A DNA stretch of 64,000 nucleotides from Gammaproteobacteria bacterium (GCA_022819855.1 JAJEGN010000017.1:1-64000); one strand, 5' to 3'; positions 24,996-34,755 are shown, counted from the stretch's first letter. The notes: generated from the letters alone by a model not told the origin. Program-made: numbers and translations.

Positions 24996-26303
24996 CTAGT
25001 TCATCAACCGCGAGCGGATGCCTTCGCGATCGACTTCGACGCCGCGCAGATACACCGATGCGATCCGCCGCGTGTTTGTAATGTCGTCGAGCGGATTGGC
25101 TTCGAGCACGACGAAATCGGCGCTCTTGCCCGCCTCGATCGTGCCCATGTCCGCAAGCCCAAGCGCGGCGGCGGAGTTGCGGGTCGCCGCAACGATGACG
25201 TCCGCGGGTGACATGCCGGCTTCCACCATGTCTTCCATTTCGACATGCGGCGCCCACGGCGTATTGCCGTCGGTGCCGAACGCCACGATCATGCCGGCTT
25301 CACTGAGTCTTGCGAGATTGCGTGCCTGAATGCCGTGCGCTTCCTGGGCCGCGGGGTCGGCTTCCGTAGCCTGCAGCGCCTGCAACTGCTCGTCGGGCAT
25401 CGTGCCGGCGAGCCAGCCCAGGTCCGTCGGCACGCCCCGGCCAGGCAGGTTCGGAACGAGCACGACTTCCGGCCGCTCGGCGACGAGGTCCAGAAACTCC
25501 TGATCGATGTCCCGGTCGCGAACTCCGTGCGCGAAGACATCGACACCGGCCCGCAACAAGCCCTTGCCATCCTCGAGACTGAAGATGTGCGCCGCAACCT
25601 GAATGCCGTTCGCGTGCGCTTCCTCGATGACGGCCCCGTAGATCTCGGGGCTGAGCTTGTCGTACTGGCCGTCGCGGTCATCGACCCAGATCTTGATCAT
25701 GTCGACGTCGCGGGCCGCCTCGTCCCTGACGGCCTGGCGCGCTTCGTCTGCCGTCGTGACCCAGTGAACCACCCGGCGACCGGGTTCGGGCGACGTGATG
25801 CCGAGCCCGGCGGACAGGAAACGCGCGGCATCCGGAATCGCTTCGTCACGGATTTCAAGCGGCGTCTCAAGATCGTCCGACCCCATGCTGATGGCCGCTC
25901 CGACGCCGAAATAGGCCCGCCGCTGCAGGTCGGCAATGAGTTCGTCCCGCGTCGTGCTCATATGCACGTGTCCGTCAACTATCGTGGGTATTACCGTCAT
26001 GCCCGAAAGATCCACGCGAGAAGCACCCTCCGGGACCGCAACGGCGCCGCTGGCTCCAACCTCGACGAAGCTCCCGTCGTCAACGGTGAACGTGCCGTTC
26101 TCGATCGGCGCAGAGCCGTCTCCGACAATGAGCCGCGCCCCCTCGTAGGCGACGACGGATGAAGCGGGCGCAGCCGGCTGCTCAGGAGCCGGTTGCTCGG
26201 CGGCCGGCCCGCAGCCCGCAAGCCCGACTGCAACCCCAATCAGAAATGCATACGGCACGGCGGCCGCAACGCGATTCTCCGATGTTTTCCTGTGTCTCTG
26301 CAT
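24996..26303 (-). CDS. Amidohydrolase family lipoprotein
   Basis: A 435-residue amidohydrolase-superfamily enzyme. The N-terminal signal ends in a lipobox L-A-G-C31, followed by a Pro/Ala-rich linker to about residue 48, so it is probably membrane-anchored in the periplasm. Metal ligands H112 and H114 lie in VDGHVHMST; the candidate carboxylated lysine is in DMIKIWVDD, later His in IQVAAHIFSLEDG and VFAHGVRD, and Asp in VAFGTDGNTPW. The closing beta-sandwich reads IEAGKSADFVVLEANPLDD. GGAGC precedes the ATG at 26303. It is divergent from the CstA gene. The type is that of prolidase-like or imidazolonepropionase-like hydrolases; substrate unknown. Confidence 0.9.
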   Translation of the reverse strand: MQRHRKTSENRVAAAVPYAFLIGVAVGLAGCGPAAEQPAPEQPAAPASSVVAYEGARLIVGDGSAPIENGTFTVDDGSFVEVGASGAVAVPEGASRVDLSGMTVIPTIVDGHVHMSTTRDELIADLQRRAYFGVGAAISMGSDDLETPLEIRDEAIPDAARFLSAGLGITSPEPGRRVVHWVTTADEARQAVRDEAARDVDMIKIWVDDRDGQYDKLSPEIYGAVIEEAHANGIQVAAHIFSLEDGKGLLRAGVDVFAHGVRDRDIDQEFLDLVAERPEVVLVPNLPGRGVPTDLGWLAGTMPDEQLQALQATEADPAAQEAHGIQARNLARLSEAGMIVAFGTDGNTPWAPHVEMEDMVEAGMSPADVIVAATRNSAAALGLADMGTIEAGKSADFVVLEANPLDDITNTRRIASVYLRGVEVDREGIRSRLMN

Positions 26304-26486
26304 CGTAATGCTCCACTGGTCTGAAGCGACTTGGGACGCTCAATCTTACGCTGCCGGGCAGCAGCGCGCACCCGCAATCCGTGCAGCGCTCACGACGGTC
26401 GGGCTTGACTGCCGAGTGGGGGTTCCGTTGGCGCCATCGCGTTGCGCGCGCTACGCTCTCGTTCGACAACGAGAGGGAGACCGCCG

Positions 26487-28169
26487 ATGCAGTCGGTAAT
26501 GATCGTGGTGCTGGGGCTTGCCGGAATGGCGTTCGGTTGGCTGGTCTATTCGCGGTTCATCGCGACCCGGATCTATCGGCTCGACCCGGATTTCGTGACG
26601 CCGGCGCATGAACTGCGCGACGACGTCGATTTCGTGCCGACCAACAAGTACGTGCTGTGGGGTCATCACTTCACGTCGATCGCGGGCGCGGCGCCGATCG
26701 TCGGGCCGGCTATCGCGGTCTATTGGGGCTGGGTACCGGCAGTCCTTTGGGTCACGCTCGGGACAATTTTCTTCTCCGGCGTTCACGACTTCGGCGCGAT
26801 CTGGGCCAGCGCCCGGAACAGGGGCAAGTCGATCGGCGCACTGTCCGAGGATGTGGTCGGCAAGCGCACCCGTGCGCTCTTCATGATCGTCATATTCCTC
26901 GTTCTGCTCATGGTCAACGCCGTGTTCGGCGTCGTCATCGCCGGCCTTTTCGTCGACACGTCAACCGCCGTATTTCCCGCCTGGGCAGCAATTGCGGTCG
27001 CGCTCATCATCGGTCAGCTCCTGCACAGGAACTTCAACCTCACGCTGCTCTCGGTGGTCGGTGTCGCTGCCCTGTACACCTCGATCTACCTCGGCAGCTT
27101 CATGCCCATCGAAATACCCCAGGGCATGTTCGGCCTCGAACCCAATGCCAATTGGCTCATCATCCTGTTCGTCTACGCCGCAATCGCTTCGATGCTGCCA
27201 GTCTGGGTGCTGCTGCAGCCGCGCGATTTCATCAACGGCATGCAGCTTTTCGTCGGCCTGATACTGCTGTACAGCGCCGTGCTGATCTCCCTGCCCGACA
27301 TCTCGGCCCCGGCATTCAACAACCAGGTCACCGCCGATGCGCCGTCGCTCGTGCCATTGCTGTTCGTGACCATCGCCTGCGGCGCAGTGTCCGGTTTCCA
27401 CGGCATCGTGTCGTCGGGCACGACATCGAAACAACTCGACAAGGAAACCGACGCACGGTTTGTCGGATATCTCGGCTCGATCGGCGAAGGTTCGCTGGCG
27501 CTGATCACGATCGTTGCGGTCAGTGGCGCTGCACTTGCCGCCACTCCGGAGCTCTGGCATGCGATGTACGAGCGGTACGGTGAAGCCGGAGCAGCGACCT
27601 TCGTCCAGGGCGGCGCACAACTGATCGAGAACGGCTGGGGCATCCCGCTTTCGGTTTCGACCACCCTGCTCGCAACCATGGTGGTGCTGTTTGCCGCGAC
27701 AACGATGGACACGGGCGTTCGGCTGCAGCGCTACATCATCCAGGAGTGGGGTGAGATCTACGGCATCGGCGTGCTCAGGAACAGCGTAGCGGCCACGCTC
27801 GTCGCCGTCGGCTGCTGCCTGTTCCTCGCGTTCGGCGCGGGCGGCGCGTCAGGCCAGGGCGGCCTGATCATCTGGCCGCTGTTCGGTTCGACGAATCAGA
27901 TCCTCGCCGGGCTCACGCTCCTGGTCATCTCGGTCATGCTGATCAAGCTCGGCCGGCCCGCCCGCTACACGCTGATCCCGATGACCTTCGTCCTGATCAC
28001 TTCGGCCTGGGCGGCGCTGCTTAAACTCATCGAGTGGTATCAGGCCGGCAACTGGCTGCTGGTCGCGATCGACCTCGTCGTGCTCGTCACGAGCGTGCTC
28101 GTCATTCTCGAAGCGGCATCGGTGATCGCGCGCTACCGCCGCGAGAACCTCGCGTCGGAGACGCTCTGA
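26487..28169 (+). CDS. Carbon starvation CstA family transporter
   Basis: A 560-residue multi-spanning inner membrane protein of the CstA family, known in enterobacteria for peptide and pyruvate uptake. Seen: FVPTNKYVLWGHHFTSIAGA and GPAIAVYWGWVPAVLWV near the N-terminus, IFFSGVHDFGAIWASAR, GFHGIVSSGTTSKQL in the middle and WPLFGSTNQILAGLTLLV near the end. At least a dozen hydrophobic helices follow each other. It is shorter than E. coli CstA (about 700), a common variant. ATG 26487 was chosen because GAGGGAG lies 7-8 bases before it and the first helix starts there. It could take up peptides or short acids released by the exported hydrolases nearby (inference). Confidence 0.93.
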   Translation: MQSVMIVVLGLAGMAFGWLVYSRFIATRIYRLDPDFVTPAHELRDDVDFVPTNKYVLWGHHFTSIAGAAPIVGPAIAVYWGWVPAVLWVTLGTIFFSGVHDFGAIWASARNRGKSIGALSEDVVGKRTRALFMIVIFLVLLMVNAVFGVVIAGLFVDTSTAVFPAWAAIAVALIIGQLLHRNFNLTLLSVVGVAALYTSIYLGSFMPIEIPQGMFGLEPNANWLIILFVYAAIASMLPVWVLLQPRDFINGMQLFVGLILLYSAVLISLPDISAPAFNNQVTADAPSLVPLLFVTIACGAVSGFHGIVSSGTTSKQLDKETDARFVGYLGSIGEGSLALITIVAVSGAALAATPELWHAMYERYGEAGAATFVQGGAQLIENGWGIPLSVSTTLLATMVVLFAATTMDTGVRLQRYIIQEWGEIYGIGVLRNSVAATLVAVGCCLFLAFGAGGASGQGGLIIWPLFGSTNQILAGLTLLVISVMLIKLGRPARYTLIPMTFVLITSAWAALLKLIEWYQAGNWLLVAIDLVVLVTSVLVILEAASVIARYRRENLASETL

Positions 28170-28198
28170 GCGCGGGCTTGGCGCCGTTCGCACGGATC

Positions 28199-28218
28199 CG
28201 TCGGCCGCCGCGCCGACG
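28199..28218. terminator. Candidate hairpin after CstA gene
   Basis: CGTCGGC (28199-28205) and GCCGACG (28212-28218) form a perfect 7-bp stem around CGCCGC in the 59-base gap between the CstA gene and a convergent DUF6152 gene. There is no T-run on either side. Confidence 0.4.
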
Positions 28219-28228
28219 CTACCGACGG

Positions 28229-28642
28229 CTATTCGTCGTCAGCCTCGTCCCGGACGCCTCGGCCGAACACGGCCTCGCCGTTTTCGCGGCTGATGCCGCT
28301 GGCTCGCGCGACCGTGGGCCTGTTCCGCGCCCGGTGACCGGACACGATGATTCTCTCCCCGACCTGCAGGTCATTGCGCGACCAGCCGCTGCGGATCAGC
28401 GAATTCGGGCTCGACAGTTCGAAGTCGTAGGTGACGGTTTCGCCGTTCTCTTCCACGTCGACGTGGAGCCAGCCATGCGGGTTCGTCCACTGGATCGAGT
28501 TCACGACGCCTTCGATCCGGAACGGTTGGTTGATGTCGAACTCGGACGCGAAAGAATGGTGTGCTGACGCCAATGCGGGAATCAACCCCGCGGCGATCAG
28601 GGCACATGCCCACGGCACGTTTCGAAAGGCTGACGATTTCAT
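28229..28642 (-). CDS. DUF6152 family exported protein
   Basis: A 137-residue protein with a signal peptide ending ALASA at residue 27 and His-His at 28-29, giving HHSFASEFDINQPF as predicted mature start. Family core: FRIEGVVNSIQWTNPHGWLH, VTYDFELSSPNSLIRSGW, LQVGERIIVSGHRARNRPTV. The gene closely resembles the copy at 7476-7883. I chose ATG 28642, which has GAGGA upstream and starts the signal peptide. It follows the GDTLVVET-family gene at 28690-29538 by 47 bases on the same strand, again as a pair. Confidence 0.9.
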   Translation of the reverse strand: MKSSAFRNVPWACALIAAGLIPALASAHHSFASEFDINQPFRIEGVVNSIQWTNPHGWLHVDVEENGETVTYDFELSSPNSLIRSGWSRNDLQVGERIIVSGHRARNRPTVARASGISRENGEAVFGRGVRDEADDE

Positions 28643-28689
28643 GTCTTTAGGTCCTCGGCGTGTCCGCGCGCCGCACTGGCGCGCCAATC

Positions 28690-29538
28690 TCACTGTGCAG
28701 CATCGTAATAGTACTGGGACGACACTTCGTTCTCGATGCAAACGAACTCGATGAGGCTGGTATCGAGCAGGATCCGCTGGTTGACGCGGACCGTGAACGG
28801 TTCCGTATAGGCCATCGGATCCTCGATCGTGACGTCGATCTCGAGCGTGCCGAAGTTCGGACGGCGGAAACGCTCGGTGATCTTGCCCGACGAGGTCAAC
28901 GGGCTGCCGTTGTAGTCGAGCCAGACGTCATCGCGAAAGCCCGTGGTCTCGACGACCAGCGTGTCGCCGTCCCAGCGGCCTACGGAATAGCCGAACCACC
29001 AAGGCAGGGCATCGCTGCCGGGCAACTCCCGGCCGTCGAGAAATATCTGCCGCAGACCCGAGTTCGCCTCGTTGATGATCAGCACGAGTTCGGGCGTCTG
29101 CACGATTTTTCGCGGCTGCGGGTGCAGGTGGTAGTGCATGTGACCCATGGGCAGGCAATAGCCGTCCGGATTGCCGCGCGCCATGTCGTCGATGCGCTCC
29201 TGGGTAGTCGCGTCGCCCCATTCCGTGTATGGAGGGTCGAATTGAGCGCCTATGTCGAAGAAGTGCGCGACCGGAGGCGAACCCTCCGGCGGATCCACGT
29301 TCGGGCCGCGCCCGAGTTGCCCGTCGACGGGTCCGCGGCGCCCGCCCCGAGCTTCCCAGATTCCCGACAAATCCGGCCGACCGTCTGTCGTCGTCGGTGT
29401 CGGTCCTTCGAGGTCAGGTTCCCCGTCGGGGGTCAGGGGCACTCCGGGAGTCGGGTGCGGCGCCCACTGTGCGGCAGCGGACCCGGCCCAGAACACGACG
29501 AGCGCGGTTGCGAGCGCTCCGAACAACCATGCCTTCAC
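28690..29538 (-). CDS. Exported GDTLVVET-family protein
   Basis: A 282-residue protein with a signal peptide ending GSAAAQ (about residue 23). It is the most canonical copy in the window: GRPDLSGIWEARGG at about 52-65, YCLPMGHMHYHLHPQPRKIV with an unusual cluster of His and Met, SGLRQIFLDGRELP, the signature RWDGDTLVVETTGF near residue 190, KITERFRRPNFGTLEID, VTIEDPMAYTEPFTV and a C-terminal Cys in IEFVCIENE. The His/Met-rich stretch may bind metal (inference). It precedes a DUF6152 gene in the same operon. Function unknown; periplasmic. Confidence 0.88.
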   Translation of the reverse strand: MKAWLFGALATALVVFWAGSAAAQWAPHPTPGVPLTPDGEPDLEGPTPTTTDGRPDLSGIWEARGGRRGPVDGQLGRGPNVDPPEGSPPVAHFFDIGAQFDPPYTEWGDATTQERIDDMARGNPDGYCLPMGHMHYHLHPQPRKIVQTPELVLIINEANSGLRQIFLDGRELPGSDALPWWFGYSVGRWDGDTLVVETTGFRDDVWLDYNGSPLTSSGKITERFRRPNFGTLEIDVTIEDPMAYTEPFTVRVNQRILLDTSLIEFVCIENEVSSQYYYDAAQ

Positions 29539-29682
29539 TGTTTGCTCCGGAATTCAAGTCGTGGTTCGCATTATGCCCTGATCGGAACGCGCCGCGCGAG
29601 GCGAATCGGCCGCGCGCGCGGCGGTTTGTCAAGCAGGATTGCGCGGCTTCAGGCGACGGGCGGCGTCCGGCTGCCGCGCCGA

Positions 29683-30384
29683 TCAATCGAGCGGCGGCAG
29701 CAGCGCCTCCCTGTCTGGCGGCAGGTGCTGGTCGACCGCGTTCATCATGATGCCGACCCGGATGTACTCGCCCATGATCGCCATGAGCTGGATCGTGTGT
29801 TGATAGCCGTAAAGGTCGACCATGCGTTGCCACAGTTCGCTGCTGATTGCGTTCTCGCGCAGCAGAGTACGGCCGAAAGTGATGAACGTGGCGTCCCTGT
29901 CGGACAGGCCCGAGACGTCCCGGTCGTACTTGACGACGTCGATGACCGATTGCTCGAGTCCCTGCCGCAAGCCCGCGGGCTCGTGCGCGGACCATTCGTA
30001 CTGCTGGTCGATCTCGCGCGCGGCCACGAGCACGGCGAGCTGGAAGTAACGTGCGCCGACCGGGCTTCCCTCGCCTGACGGGATACCGAGATAGCGGTCA
30101 CGCGGAGCGTAGATCGTGACGTGAGGCGGTCCCGGCCGGGCCACGAAATCCGGCCGTTCGGCGAGGTATCGCTGCCCTTCCTCGTCGAGATCTGCCGGCG
30201 TTACCGGCGGCAGGCGAGAGAGCGTCTGGGGATGGATGTCCGGCGGCAGCGCCGCCTGTGCCAGGCGTATGTGATTGGCGGGCCCGGCATCGGGCGGCTC
30301 GCGACCGGTTTCTTCAAGCGGCGATTGTGCGTGCGCGGCGACCGCCAGCGCTGCAAGCAGGACAAGGGAAAATCGAATGCTCAT
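29683..30384 (-). CDS. Exported carboxymuconolactone decarboxylase (CMD)-like protein
   Basis: A 233-residue protein with a signal peptide (MSIRFSLVLLAALAVAAHAQ) and a CMD-family helical domain over about 110-225: YFQLAVLVAAREIDQQYEWS, the typical HEPAGLRQGLEQSVIDVVK, then FGRTLLRENAISSELWQRMV and GEYIRVGIMMNAVD. There is no CxxC, so it is not an AhpD-type peroxidase but closer to gamma-carboxymuconolactone decarboxylase-like proteins, which act on lactone acids in aromatic catabolism. Export is uncommon for the family. GGAGGGGAGG precedes the ATG at 30384. It is divergent from the cytochrome-PQQ gene. Confidence 0.85.
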   Translation of the reverse strand: MSIRFSLVLLAALAVAAHAQSPLEETGREPPDAGPANHIRLAQAALPPDIHPQTLSRLPPVTPADLDEEGQRYLAERPDFVARPGPPHVTIYAPRDRYLGIPSGEGSPVGARYFQLAVLVAAREIDQQYEWSAHEPAGLRQGLEQSVIDVVKYDRDVSGLSDRDATFITFGRTLLRENAISSELWQRMVDLYGYQHTIQLMAIMGEYIRVGIMMNAVDQHLPPDREALLPPLD

Positions 30385-30567
30385 GGCCTCCCCTCCGGTG
30401 CGCGAAACGACGAAAATCCAGTCTAGCCAGCCCCTGCCAACCCGTCCAGCTACAGCAAGCCGTGAACCATGCCACGATCGGCCAAACCGGCACGGACCAT
30501 GGCTCAACGATTCTGATATATGATCGATCCGCAGGATGTCGCAGCCGAAAAAACGGGGTTACGCGCG

Positions 30568-32655
30568 ATGGACTTGTCGCTTCGTTCACTGATCGCGGCC
30601 ACCATCTCGTTGCTGGCGCTTCATGGGGACAAATCCTTCGCGTTCACCGAGGAACAGGCGGCCGCGGGAAGCGCGGCCTACGCCCGATATTGCGCCAGCT
30701 GCCACGGCGCAAACCTGCGCCAACTCCCGGACGCACTGTTGCTCGGACGCGAGTTTGTCGCGAAATGGCAGAACCGTGCCGCCAGCGAACTTGTCTCGCA
30801 GACCCGAAGGACGATGCCTCCCGAAGACCCGGACGGGCTGAGCGAAGACACCTACGTCGCGATCGTCGCCTACATGCTGCTCGCCAACGGCGGCGTACCC
30901 GGCGACCAGCTCTTGCGCGCGGCTGCCACGGACCTCATCGGTGCGGGCCTTGGCGATTCCCTCGCGGCGCTGCCAATCGTAGCGGCGGGCGCGGCGCCGG
31001 GACCGACGGGCGTGACTGTCGCCGGTCGAATCGAAGGGTACGTTGCCGTGACCGATGAGACATTGCGCAGTCCGGCGGCAAGCGACTGGCCGATGCTGCG
31101 GCGCGACTACGCTGCGACGAGCTACAGTCCGCTCAGCGAAATCAACGTGGATAACGCACATCTGCTCCGGCTCGCCTGGATCTGGCCGATGCGCGACGCG
31201 GGTACGAACCAGCCGGCGCCCCTCGCCTACGACGGCACGATATGGCTCGCCAACACCGGCGGCGTCGTGCAGGCGCTGGACGGCCGCACGGGCGATCTGA
31301 TCTGGGAGCACAGTGTCGGCGCGGAAATCGCTCCGCGCGGACTCGCGCTCTATGAAGACATGTTGATCTTCCAGACGGCGGCCGCCTGGGCGATTCGTGC
31401 GCAGGACGCGCGTCTCGTCGCGCTTGACGCACGGACCGGCGAGACGATCTGGGACGTCCGGATGCCCGATGTCTACGCGACCAACAGCGGGCCGATCGTC
31501 GCCAACGGCCTGATCATCCAGGGCATGGGCACCTGCGCGGTGTACGAGGAGAAGAAGTGCTTCATCAGCGCGTACGACCCGGCCACGGGCGAGCAGCGCT
31601 GGCGCTTCAGGACCGTCGCGCTGACCGGGGAACCCGGCGGGGATACCTGGGGCGGGCTGCCCGACATCTACCGGGCCGGCGCCGAGACCTGGATCACGGG
31701 AACCTACGATCCAGTACTGAACCTGACGTACTGGGGCACGACGCAGGCCAAGCCCTGGATGCCCGTCAGCCGCGGCATGCAAACCGAAGACGTGGCGCTT
31801 TATTCGAGTTCAACGGTCGCTCTCGATGCGACTACCGGCGAACTTGCCTGGTACTACTCGCACGCGCCGGGCGAAGCTTTCGACCTCGACGTCGTCTTCG
31901 AGCGCGTGCTCATCGACGCCGGCAATGCGAAGTGGGTGTTCTCGGTGGGCAAGGACGGCGTGCTCTGGAAACACGACCGGATCACCGGCGAGTACCTCGA
32001 CCACGCCGAGACCGTCTTTCAGAACGTCTGGGCGCGCTTCGATCCGGAGACCGGACGACCCAGCTATCGCGACGACATCATCGATCACCGGATCGGCGAG
32101 TGGGTCGACGCTTGCCCGAGCACCGCCGGCGGCAAGAACTGGCACGCGATGAGCTTCCACCGGCCTTCGCGGCAACTGATCGTTCCGCTGAGTCAGAGCT
32201 GCGTGTCGCTGCGCGCGCAGCCCATCGAGCAGGTCCCGGGCGGCGGCAGCGGCGGCGGCGCCGACCGCCGGTTCTACGAGATGCCGGGCAGCAACGGCAA
32301 CGTCGGCAAGCTCGCCGCGTTCAACGTCGATACCATGCGCGAAACCTGGGCGCTCGAGCAACGCGCGTCGTTCCTGACTTCAGTGCTGTCGACGGCGGGA
32401 GGACTCGCGTTTGCCGGCGACCTCGACCGCAGTTTCAAGGCCGTAGACGTTCGCGACGGCCGTATTCTCTGGGAGACGCGGCTCGGAACGTCCGTGCAGG
32501 GGTTTCCGATCAGCTACGCCGTGGACGGCAAGCAGTTCGTCGCCGTATCGACCGGGCTCGGCGGGGGCAGCCCGAGAGGCGTGCCGGCGACGATCACACC
32601 GGAAATCAGCGTGCCCGCTCGGGGGCACGCGCTTTACGTGTTTGCCCTGCCGTAG
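30568..32655 (+). CDS. Cytochrome c-PQQ propeller fusion (quinohaemoprotein dehydrogenase-like)
   Basis: A 695-residue protein: signal peptide (to about residue 26), then a cytochrome c domain with C42-A-S-C45-H46 and a likely axial Met in [11 protein letters not shown], then a PQQ-type eight-bladed propeller from about residue 155 with [55 protein letters not shown] and [13 protein letters not shown], ending [14 protein letters not shown]. In known quinohaemoprotein alcohol dehydrogenases the haem domain is C-terminal; here it is N-terminal. Electrons would pass from PQQ to haem within one periplasmic protein. I prefer ATG 30568; another ATG at 30520 is in frame but would place 16 residues before the signal peptide. 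Confidence 0.88.
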   Translation: MDLSLRSLIAATISLLALHGDKSFAFTEEQAAAGSAAYARYCASCHGANLRQLPDALLLGREFVAKWQNRAASELVSQTRRTMPPEDPDGLSEDTYVAIVAYMLLANGGVPGDQLLRAAATDLIGAGLGDSLAALPIVAAGAAPGPTGVTVAGRIEGYVAVTDETLRSPAASDWPMLRRDYAATSYSPLSEINVDNAHLLRLAWIWPMRDAGTNQPAPLAYDGTIWLANTGGVVQALDGRTGDLIWEHSVGAEIAPRGLALYEDMLIFQTAAAWAIRAQDARLVALDARTGETIWDVRMPDVYATNSGPIVANGLIIQGMGTCAVYEEKKCFISAYDPATGEQRWRFRTVALTGEPGGDTWGGLPDIYRAGAETWITGTYDPVLNLTYWGTTQAKPWMPVSRGMQTEDVALYSSSTVALDATTGELAWYYSHAPGEAFDLDVVFERVLIDAGNAKWVFSVGKDGVLWKHDRITGEYLDHAETVFQNVWARFDPETGRPSYRDDIIDHRIGEWVDACPSTAGGKNWHAMSFHRPSRQLIVPLSQSCVSLRAQPIEQVPGGGSGGGADRRFYEMPGSNGNVGKLAAFNVDTMRETWALEQRASFLTSVLSTAGGLAFAGDLDRSFKAVDVRDGRILWETRLGTSVQGFPISYAVDGKQFVAVSTGLGGGSPRGVPATITPEISVPARGHALYVFALP

Positions 32656-32807
32656 CCGGGCTGACCGGAATCGTAAGTTGCGGTGTCGATAACCGGTAGC
32701 GACCGCGACCTGCAGCAACTCATGCGGCAGTTCTCCTCGACTCCCCATTGGTTTTCCGGTCAGGCGGATCGACTCTGGAAGTTCAGTCGAACCAGGTCGT
32801 GGGAGGC

Positions 32808-32846
32808 CCGTTCAGTGGCAAAGTGGTGTGGCCGTTCAGCGGCAAA
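32808..32846. repeat. Two 15-bp direct repeats beside the accessory island
   Basis: CCGTTCAGTGGCAAA (32808-32822) and CCGTTCAGCGGCAAA (32832-32846) differ at one base and lie 24 bases apart. A third partial copy, GTTCAGTCGAACC, begins at 32781. They occupy the 204-base gap between the cytochrome-PQQ gene and the last gene of the DISARM-like operon. Spaced repeats like these occur at ends of some transposable elements and at protein-binding arrays; I see no transposase here, so the origin is open. Confidence 0.6.
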
Positions 32847-32859
32847 AAGATCATGTGAC

Positions 32860-34755
32860 TCATTGCAACAGCTTGCGCGCCCGGGCCTCGGCGCGCGCGG
32901 CGACGCGACCGCTGGCGAGATGGTCGTAGAATCGGTCGCGATCGATCGTTACGACCACACTGGGCTCGCCGACCACATCGATGTGCACGCGACCACCATG
33001 CACCACCAGACTGTGTTCACCTTTCGCTAACGTCACTCTCGTGCGAATGCAATCCCACTTGTGGGCGCGGGACAACTCGAGCGCCGCAGCACGCTCGCGT
33101 GCGCCCCAATCCCTGCCCTCGCCAAGCAGTTCTCGCAACGGGCGGATTCTCGCAGGGCAGGGGCCGAGGTCCAGATCGGCGCCGGCCATCCGGTGCGCGA
33201 GACGGGCCATGCGGTGCGAAACCGCGGTTTGCAGCTCGTCAGGCGCGAGGCCAGGGAGTGTCCGCAGATCCACCGGTAGCCCGAGCCACCCATCGCGAGC
33301 TCCGAACAGAATCGCCGCTGCCAGCCAGTCCGCTTCCCGAAGCGCGGCATGCTCGAGGTCGAGCAGTTCGGCGCAGGTTCGACGCAGCCCGAACAGAATC
33401 ATGGCGCGAGCGAACGGAGTCTCATGCCGCGCGAAAAGTTCCCCGGCCGTGGGAGCCTTGAGACCGTTCAGCGCATGCAAGGACTCGCGCAATGCGTTCA
33501 AGCCAGCCCAAGACTGCTTGCCTTGAGCGCGCGCTGCATCGCCCAGCCATTCGACCAGCACGTCGAGGGCGCCGGCCGACCCATCGCCGGGCCGCTCGAC
33601 GAGGCGCTCGACAAACTGCCAGTAGAGGCGCTGCAGGTTATCGCGCCGCAAACGCTCATTGTTCCAGCCCGGCCCCGACGGCGGCAGCGCGGCAACGCCT
33701 GTACGCATCCAGTCGGCAAGCCCGGCAAGTGTCGGCTCGTCAGCGAGTAACCGACGGCCAGCGCCGCCCGAGCCGCCGAACGCGGCCTTGCTGTCGGATC
33801 GGACTGCATCGCCCGCGCGGACGCGACCGCCGGGCATGGTCGGCGCGTGGCGCTCCGTACGCCCAAAGTCACTCGCAGTTCCCGTTTCACCCGAATTGGC
33901 CGCCGGACTGGCGGCGTTGGCGGGACTGATCGCAGTGGCGGAATCTTCCGGGCTTGGCGGATCGCCCGCACTGGCGGGAACATCCGCACCAGCGGGACCG
34001 CTGGCCAGGCGATCGGGGCCGGTCGTATCGTTCAAGTCATCCGGGTCGAATGCCTGGCGACAGGCGTGGACCGCGAGTTCGCCGCGGTGGGCGACGTGCA
34101 GCAACATTGCCATCACGCCGGCGGCGGCACTGGGCGCCGCAAGAGGAACCTCCCGCTGTGCCGCCGCTCCCGGCGGTGGCCAGGGATCGCGCGACGCCTT
34201 GGCAAACAGCGTCTTGTTGATTCCGTTGCGGAAACCTCGCAGCGGCACGTTGCCGTAATCGGCGATCGCATCCGCAAAGGCTTTTCGGTCTTGCGCAGAC
34301 GGGAAGACCAACTTTTCGATGCATGAGAGCGGCAGTGGCGCGGGAATCAGCAACGTGCTGTTGCCGCCGTCGACCTCGTCGGGGAAGCGAATCGCCCGCA
34401 GCCCGGTACGATCGATTGCCTGTGCCGACCCGGAAATATTTTCGAGCCTGATGACCGCAATGACCGGTCTGAGGTGACTCGCCTCCGAGGTGGCGAGCCG
34501 CAGGGCGGCGTCCGGCGCCTTGCGGACGAAAAGCGGGATCCAACCAGGGAACGTCTCGAACGGATCGCGATAATGTTTGCCGCCAAACCCCGCCCGCGGC
34601 AGGATCATGCCGGAGGCCAGCATGTACATCATGTTCGGATGATTCGTGACCAGCAACGCCGAGCGCAAGGCGGTCGCCCTGCCCCGGGCCTGCCCGACCG
34701 CCACATCCGGCTTGCGATCGGGGACAGCACCGAAGAGATCGATTTCGACCGGCAT
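32860..34755 (-). CDS. Large protein of unknown function in the DISARM-like operon
   Basis: A 631-residue protein I do not recognise; last gene of the DrmA/DrmB-like operon. The N-terminal part (about 1-210) looks globular, with LLVTNHPNMMYMLASGMILP, GFGGKHYRDPFETFPGWIPLF and LRPVIAVIRLENISG. Residues about 225-330 are a low-complexity linker rich in Ala, Ser, Pro, Gly, Asp. The C-terminal part (about 340-631) is helical: YWQFVERLVERPGD, ARAMILFGLRRTCAELLDLE, DELQTAVSHRMARLAHRMAG and a final VTLAKGEHSLVVHGGRVHID. ATG 34755 has an excellent CAGGAGGT nine bases upstream. No helicase, nuclease or methylase motif is visible. Its place suggests an adaptor, sensor or effector of the module. Confidence 0.75.
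   Translation of the reverse strand: MPVEIDLFGAVPDRKPDVAVGQARGRATALRSALLVTNHPNMMYMLASGMILPRAGFGGKHYRDPFETFPGWIPLFVRKAPDAALRLATSEASHLRPVIAVIRLENISGSAQAIDRTGLRAIRFPDEVDGGNSTLLIPAPLPLSCIEKLVFPSAQDRKAFADAIADYGNVPLRGFRNGINKTLFAKASRDPWPPPGAAAQREVPLAAPSAAAGVMAMLLHVAHRGELAVHACRQAFDPDDLNDTTGPDRLASGPAGADVPASAGDPPSPEDSATAISPANAASPAANSGETGTASDFGRTERHAPTMPGGRVRAGDAVRSDSKAAFGGSGGAGRRLLADEPTLAGLADWMRTGVAALPPSGPGWNNERLRRDNLQRLYWQFVERLVERPGDGSAGALDVLVEWLGDAARAQGKQSWAGLNALRESLHALNGLKAPTAGELFARHETPFARAMILFGLRRTCAELLDLEHAALREADWLAAAILFGARDGWLGLPVDLRTLPGLAPDELQTAVSHRMARLAHRMAGADLDLGPCPARIRPLRELLGEGRDWGARERAAALELSRAHKWDCIRTRVTLAKGEHSLVVHGGRVHIDVVGEPSVVVTIDRDRFYDHLASGRVAARAEARARKLLQ

Noticed and set aside
29609..29622. 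Palindrome GCCGCGCGCGCGGC
   Set aside because: Simple alternating GC tract expected in high-GC DNA; no T-run and no link to a gene end within terminator distance on the correct strand.
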